Shown here: positions 58,201 through 64,000 of the stretch, piece after piece
Position numbering within the stretch: position 1 is the stretch's first letter
Layout of the letters: each line of letters begins with the position of its first letter
Source of the DNA: Ramazzottius varieornatus
Taxonomy: Eukaryota; Tardigrada; Eutardigrada; Parachela; Ramazzottiidae
Direction of reading: 5' to 3'
Assembly (NCBI GenBank): GCA_001949185.1
Contig: BDGG01000016.1
Coordinates: 248,001-312,000 of the forward strand
DNA: 64,000 bases
Notes under the pieces: generated by a model
What the model was told of the DNA's origin: nothing
The model's input: only the letters and a program-made list of their open reading frames with translations
Databases searched by the model: none
Translations under genes and position numbers: made by a program

Positions 58201-60443
58201 TGTTGTCAGCAGGAAACGAAAATGCGATCATCTCGACCTTAATTTCGCCCGCTTTCGCCGACATATCTTCAGTCTTTAGAGTTGGGCCCGAAATGAAATC
58301 CGACTTTCACGGGACGTTCATTGACGTGGTAGGGTTTTTTAAACGCCGGAAAGTTACTATGAGACGTCACATCTGGAGGCTTCCTCTCAGTGAATTGTGC
58401 CAAACACACCCTTCAACCCCAGTGAGAAATGGCTTGTGCAGCCATGCTTTTCCATGTCACTCTCCATGCTTACCCACAGGGTCCTTTTGGACTCAACGAA
58501 AGCACATTTTCCTGCTGGGTCGGCTGGAACTTTTTGTTGATAAGATAACGCGACTTTTATAACGTTCGCTGCGTTTTACTTCCCCAGCAGCTCGTTGTTA
58601 ACTTCACACTAAGGTTTTTCTGTTCCAGAAAAGGACGGAAGTTCGACGTACAGAACGGAGTAGTCGAAGCGGATCCACCAAGTCTGCAACGACGCCATTA
58701 AGCCTTCTTTAACGATCGCGATCGGCCCGATGCATCCAAACAACCACCGTCGCACCCGGCGTAAATTGCCAACACTCTTACCATTAGGCCAACTTGTCGG
58801 CAAGGCCCTCCGTAAATCTTGAACACAGTTTTTAGGTGGCGACCTCAGCGTCAAATTTGCGGACCTTCAATTATCTCAGCAAGAGAGACTGCGCCAAAGT
58901 CTGTCGTTTTCAGGTCGGAAGCTCGCCGAGGTAGAACCCTTCGCTCACAGATGAAGAAGGCCAGAACTGACAAGTTAATACGATTCAAACGCGGCATAAA
59001 CCTTCCTTCGGCATAATTATGACTTCCGGAATGCACTGTGCGCGTATTTGCATACTCGGCGAACACAGTCAAGACTCAAGACCGCAGACTGCGTCCTCAA
59101 CGTGAGACGATGTTGACATGGTAGACACCCAGAGACCTCATTAAAAGCTATAAGGATACTTCGTACGCTTGTCTGCAATTTGTGGCTTGTAAAGTTAAGT
59201 GACAGATTAGCCTCAACTGAATTACTAATCAGATTGCCTAACGGCGGATGAAAACCCAACTTATTCCACCGCTAGAAACTTTCCTCCTTTGAATCCTCCT
59301 TTCGGCATTTCCTTGAACCTCTTGGAAATTCAAAAACTGCTGCAAATGAGAAGCCATTAAAACACAAGAATTTCTGCATAAATATTTTCGAGGAAGCCCC
59401 TCGACTTTGTAATCGACATTGCACTTGGTTAACGTTGAGAAAATAAACTTCTCTGGCATACTTCGTCCTGCAATGTTTACTGGCCAAGAGGATGGTCAAG
59501 ACAAGCTTATGCCCAAGCCAGTTCGGAAGACGGAAAATATCAAGTGACAATCGCCAAGAAAATCAACACTTGGAAGACGTGTGTCGCTTATTAAAGTAGT
59601 GAAAATGGCAAAAGCAATTTGCCTTGTGGAATTTTTGCACTTGGCCTAATTCATATTCCGGAGCCACATCTTCTGCATCTCTAGAAACCACAACCTAAGA
59701 ATAGTTTGGCCTATCGAAAGAGCTGTGATCAACACAAAATGGTGCGAGGATGACAAGGTTAATACCCGCCAGTATTGCACGATGATGGACGGATCATTGC
59801 GCATGCTTCATCGTTTCAGCTTTTGTGGCACACACAAACATAACATTTCACCCACTCTTGAAACTTTTTGCCCGTTTTGACATACCTTGACGAACTTTCC
59901 CAGATAGGACTGCGGGTAGTATTTGTGGAAGTACTTTTTGAGCCGACGCTGCTCCGGACGTGACATTCCCACCTGCAGTAAATCCTCATCTTCCACGTAT
60001 TTCAGTTGAGCGACATTGGATATCTTCAAATCGTTCCGTAGAATGGAATAGTAGTGCTGTAGTTCGGCCTGAAAGACGTAAGGGTCTCAGTTTCAACAAA
60101 ACAACCAAAATTACTTCCGGTTACAGAGCCAGTTCTACAACACGAACACAAGTAGGCGGCTCCACATCCAGCGCGCGCGCACTGTGCATGTTCATGCCGT
60201 TGTGAAACCAATGGTCAGTGCGCACAGTTTCGGAACCATCAACCAAACAAAATATTCCGAATTATTTGCTTCGTGATTTGAAAACGATCTTCCTCTAATA
60301 AGTTCGTTCCGGCACAAAGCTAGTCTCTCCTGGTCCCTATCTTCGACAAACAAGGAGGACTGTTTCCTGAGAACAACGGTTGAAATTACCTCCGCCAAGA
60401 ATTCCGACAGCTGAAGCTGGTGAGCGGACATTTCTGGAAGCAT
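52229..60443 (-). CDS. ACK/TNK2-family non-receptor tyrosine (pseudo)kinase: SAM-like, kinase, SH3, CRIB, Pro-rich tail
   Basis: Eighteen exons, 60443-60390, 60068-59886, 57660-57376, 56959-56792, 56555-56392, 56288-56261, 56179-56094, 55982-55856, 55790-55647, 55571-55468, 55389-55256, 55163-55130, 55043-54907, 54551-54196, 54115-53839, 53598-53183, 53074-52749 and 52592-52229, give 1128 residues. A SAM-like domain ([20 protein letters not shown]) leads. The kinase has GSGQFG (155-160), VAVK (Lys180) and Glu197, but HGGLAARN instead of HRDLAARN (279-286) and DAG instead of DFG (299-301). The activation loop lacks the Tyr that ACK1 autophosphorylates. SH3 ([14 protein letters not shown], about 434-490) and a textbook CRIB motif ([15 protein letters not shown], about 510-524) follow. 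The disordered tail has several PxxP runs ([24 protein letters not shown]) and ends EMSF. ACK proteins bind GTP-Cdc42. The domain order is certain; catalysis is doubtful. Confidence 0.92.
54660..54784. repeat. Foldback element copy 14 (ACK intron 54552-54906)
   Basis: Outer ends are GAAGCACGCCAAACAAAGTC and GGGTTTGTTCTCCGCGCTT (type B). The core is TTTCCCAAGTGGCGCTC facing GTGCGCCACTTGGGAAAA. Confidence 0.85.
57126..57321. repeat. Foldback element copy 15, double (ACK intron 56960-57375)
   Basis: The ends GGAAGCTCGGCATACAAACT and GAGTTTATTTATCGAACTTC (type B) enclose four half-cores: CCAAGTCGGG, GTGCGCCACTTGGGA, TCCCATGCGGCGCACGC and TGCGCCACTTGGGAAAA. This is the same nested form as copy 5. 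Confidence 0.85.
57661..59885 (-). other. ACK intron 2 (2.2 kb)
   Basis: It contains a 179-codon plus-strand open frame (58023-58562) and several shorter ones. None matches a family I recognise, and no promoter or splice context supports them. Confidence 0.45.
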
Positions 60444-63275
60444 AGCAAAAGGTAAGTCAGCAATATATTCGGCTCAATATATTCCACCAATATTCCACCG
60501 GGACTATTTAGCAGATGTTCTCCGCTACCTTGAGCGCCTAGTCATGAACTAGCACGGACGAGCAAGAGCACGGCCAGATCTTGACCAGAAATGCGACCAA
60601 AGTCGACCAAACAAGCTCCGTATCTGTGTCTCCGAATGATGAATGATGCCTGCCTGATTATCCGCAGGCCATGCAGTAACATGTACACCCCATTCCTCGC
60701 GCGTAACCAGTAATCTGATATGGCCTAAAAATCAAAATAGAAGAACATGATATGATATTCAGACGAGCAAAAAAAGATGGTCGCTTTCACGCAGAGAAAC
60801 TTCTGTTAGAATGGTCGACATTAAAAATAGGAAATAAATTCAGCTCAAGCTCGCGCAGTCGCGCTCACGCGCTGTGTACTCATACTATGGTGATAGCAGG
60901 CCACACCTCCTGACGCAGCCGTGCGTGTAAATGGGAGCCGCCCACAAACAATAATCGATAAGTCATCCGCGTTTTGACCACTGGCTACCGCCGTAGAAAA
61001 CTGACAGGAACCTCAGGATTGATTACACGTGCAACTCAGATGATTCTTTCATTCGAATATTACAAGTTATTGGTATGGTACCAGATGCAGATTTGCACAG
61101 TCAACATTCGCCGTCGAGAGCTTACTGTAATTTTTTTAATTTGGTCGCTCCCACGCATGACGATTAATAAACTCATTAATCTTCTCAAAAGATATTAGTG
61201 TAGCTCCAGCGCGAGGTTTCCGTCTCGCCGACAGAACATGACAGAATGAAACCACGTTCATTGTACCATCCGCGCAAGAACATCAGGCTGCATAAACGGA
61301 GCTTCACATGATGGAGTTATATTGAGTTTATATTCAGCTACTGGCCGCGTGGGTCTTGAATACTAATGCCGGAAGACCTGACCATCTCGAGTAATCATGC
61401 ACAAGTTGTTCAGTAAGCACCAGCCGTGAACGGAATCAACGGACTACGCATCTTCATCAGTCATTTCGGGAGGGTCGCGCAGCTGCAGCGAACTTGAGTT
61501 GTGGGTCTCCGAGCCGTTTGTTATCGCACAAATCAGATTGAAGTAAACAATTTACATTTTTCCGCTTTGATGAGTCCTCTGTCTGCATCTTCGGTTCGCT
61601 CGTCCAACTTCGTCATTTAGACACCCGAAAAAAACCTTATGTCCCAGTTTGACAAGTTTTCCCCGATCAATTCGCGCAGACGGGAACAGCGCTGTCTTAC
61701 TTTCTCCAGCACCTTTTACCTAATGAAATTTGACGGACCACAAATAGAAACATAAAAATTTTTTGTATCTTTGCAGGGAACGTTACAACACATATAGACA
61801 CAATGTTTTGGCATCGGTGGAAGATGCAAATCGCGCATGTCATGTCAACGCGCCACCTGTCAGTGATGTCTCTCGATGATGCGCAACCGAAACCGGCCAT
61901 CGAAACTGTCGCACTTCAACAGATTCTCAGTCTCCTGACAAAATCTACTATCCATTGCTGTATTACGGAAACCTTCGTCCGTTATAATATCTGTTATTGC
62001 TTGACCTAGCGAACAGCATAACGCACATCTGGCAGAATTACGGAGGAGAAGCAGGAAGATGAACTGCTACATTGCGGCCAACTGGAAACGGCCTATTAGC
62101 ACGATAAATATTGGTATAAAATTAGCAAAGACGAAAGACCAAGCACACGATCACCAAAAGCAACACCGGAAATTCAATCGATCTTATTCCCGTTGTGATG
62201 AATGATCTGGCGTGATACTGCTCGCAGTGTACGATTGTGCAGTTGACCGCTGGTCTTCATGAGAGCTGGTTTAGTGGGCCATTCGATTAATTTAATATGG
62301 TGAAGTATATGGAGAACGACAGGCAACAGTCGGAGTGACAAATATTCTACAAATTGTAATTGATTTCTTTGTCCTCTGTAAGTTCTTCGTAAGATCAATC
62401 GTATAGGCAAACCCGACCGAACAAGTGGCATGCGCTCGAATTTCCATTTGACAGGTCTCTGTGCAGTGTGGTTCGTGAGCTCGAGTGTGGAGCGCCTACT
62501 TGAAGTCCACTGCCCTAAATTCTCAGATCTCGATTCTGGTTATTGCGGAAACTTACAACATGCAATCAACAGTTGTTAACGGGGCTATCATCACCAGCTG
62601 ACGTTTTCCCACATATCAGCTCGTTAGGTAGGTCTCTCAGGAGAATAAGCTCTACAAGAAGATGGTAAGCTCCAACGTAAACCGCTATGCATTCGGAAAC
62701 CTAGTTTACGCATGCACCTCGACGAACACGGTTCGGGATCCCGCAATTCCAGGGCGACCCACCGGAAACGGCTGTTGGCATCAGACATCAAGTAATGCAC
62801 TCGGACAGAAGCTCACTCGGACAGAAGCTCCCGCCTTGATTTCTGCTCCTCTCGATAAGAAAGATACAGCAGCAGAATCACTTGATGCGTTTGCAAACGT
62901 ATGATCCGTTTGTTGCCATCCTATTGCTTATCGAAGAAAAAATAGAACAATGGAATCCATTCATACTAAGGCAAACAGACCAGAACTCGAATGATGTCTC
63001 TGCTATGCATGATTCCTGAGCGGAAATTTGTGGCGCCTTCTGGCGACAAGATTCCTCGCTTGCTTGAGTTCAACCCCCAGCCACGTGCTGTTTTGTCGAG
63101 CAATATGAACGAAATGTCACGTGGGACCTTTCACAGCATGCGGCACAGCCTTGACAGCAAATGTTTGTTGACGGTAACGCGGTTCCAAAGTTTCTGGACT
63201 GTACTGAATTTCAATTTCCTTCCATCCCGTTATGATTTCTCTGATCTGCATGCGACTCTTCAAGGCTTCTCCGCT
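60444..63275. other. Intergenic region between divergent ACK and ICMT genes
   Basis: 2.8 kb with no supported gene. A CTCGGACAGAAGCTC 15-mer is duplicated in tandem near 62801-62831. An open frame continues in phase upstream of the ICMT ATG from 62991 and may be 5' UTR. Confidence 0.45.
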
Positions 63276-64000
63276 ATGGAAAAAGAAACGAAGAAGTCTT
63301 TCAGCGACAGATGGCGATCAGAGTCATGGGTCTGTCTGGCAGCATTCCTTGCAGCACTCATAGTAACCTACGGGATCGCATTCCGGAACGGCACCTCCAA
63401 CCTCGCTGCGCACCTTTTCAGCATCGCGCTTACTCTTCTTGCCGTCACTGTCCAAAACTATCTCTCCCCTCGACGTTCACTTGCTGAGGTATGTGATGGA
63501 GCAGTGTGTTTCTGCGTTCGGCTATGGATAGTGCTCCTTGCAGGTAGCTATCCGGTCGCTGCTGTTGGGACAAGTGGCCGGGCTTGGAGTGGCTGTCGCG
63601 ACATCGTCCAGCTCCATCTGGATGTTCGGTGCCTACCTCGTCTTCTTGGCTGGTTTCCACTGGTCCGAGTACCTCTCCGTGTCCATCTTCTGCCCACTAA
63701 ATCTGTCAACAAGCAGCTTCATGCTGTACCATAGTCCGGCCTACGTGGTTGCAACTGTGGCGTCGTGGGTTGAATTTACCATCATTCAGTATTTTTGGCC
63801 AGGTAAACACTTACCCCTTCTCTGTTGCGCAGTAACATCACTGCAGTCGTGCATTTCTACCTGGGTACTCTGACGTTGTGCGTCGACTGAGTCAAAGACG
63901 TTGTTCGGCATGTCATTCCGCTATCCTACATGCTCATCCCTACTGTCCACATCGACAATTTTACTCTGTACACATTGCATTTGCATCCGCAGGTTTCCGA
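63276..64000 (+). CDS. ICMT: Isoprenylcysteine carboxyl methyltransferase (ICMT), 5' part
   Basis: Exons 63276-63488 and 63544-63802 are clear, and a third probably begins at 63993 after TCCGCAG; the rest lies beyond the window. The 157 or so residues seen start MEKETKKSF and hold hydrophobic segments (WVCLAAFLAALIVTYGIAF, HLFSIALTLLAVTVQNYL, VAIRSLLLGQVAGLGVAV). They reach GFHWSEYLSVSIFCPLNLST, LYHSPAYVVATVASWVEFTI and FWPG. FHYSEYL, NHSLEYTVAALSSWLEFTL and FWPE are the matching blocks of human ICMT. The enzyme is an ER membrane protein that methylates the C-terminal prenylcysteine of CaaX proteins such as Ras, using S-adenosylmethionine; the catalytic C-terminal part is off the window. An upstream in-frame ATG exists, but the chosen start fits family length. 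Confidence 0.88.

Overview
The window is animal nuclear DNA. Every coding locus is split by GT-AG introns, some only about 60-75 bases long, and the gene set is metazoan: BMP SMAD, M6 proteolipid, ACK kinase, DIP2, SETDB, SPEN and ICMT. Acceptor sites are mixed TAG/CAG without the uniform TTTTCAG of nematodes, and genes lie a few kb apart, so a compact protostome genome is likely. A tardigrade is one possibility, but the sequence alone does not settle the taxon. Exon models were built by hand from reading frame, splice signals and family conservation. Every complete model closes in phase with one stop codon.

Layout. 1-10830 (+): 3' part of split ends/SPEN, ending in its SPOC domain. 10831-13602: repeat-rich spacer with a dead non-LTR reverse transcriptase piece between inverted repeats. 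13603-14816 (-): M6/GPM6 proteolipid. About 16100-16690 (+): decayed BTB pseudogene. 17082-19042 (-): compact SETDB-type histone methyltransferase. 19830-23547 (-): Hsp110/HSPA4 chaperone. 24785-29305 (+): BMP-type receptor-regulated SMAD, divergent from HSPA4. 31314-46757 (+): 30-exon DIP2, with an antisense single-exon gene for a small secreted Cys-rich protein inside its 1.4-kb intron 20. 47889-51340 (+): TMEM47/VAB-9-like four-pass claudin-superfamily protein. 52229-60443 (-): ACK/TNK2 family protein (SAM-like, kinase, SH3, CRIB) whose kinase domain has lost HRD, DFG-Phe and the activation-loop Tyr. 63276 to the end (+): start of ICMT.

The genes do not form a pathway or operon. The main theme beyond them is a family of foldback elements with a conserved core (CCAAGTGGCGCAC, a short loop, then GTGCGCCACTTGGG). 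I count 15 recognisable copies, and all 15 lie inside introns of five different genes. Two outer-end types can be told apart. The strongest other observations are the predicted ACK pseudokinase and the nested Cys-rich secreted gene, which has its own TATA-like box and sits beside a TA-flanked MITE.
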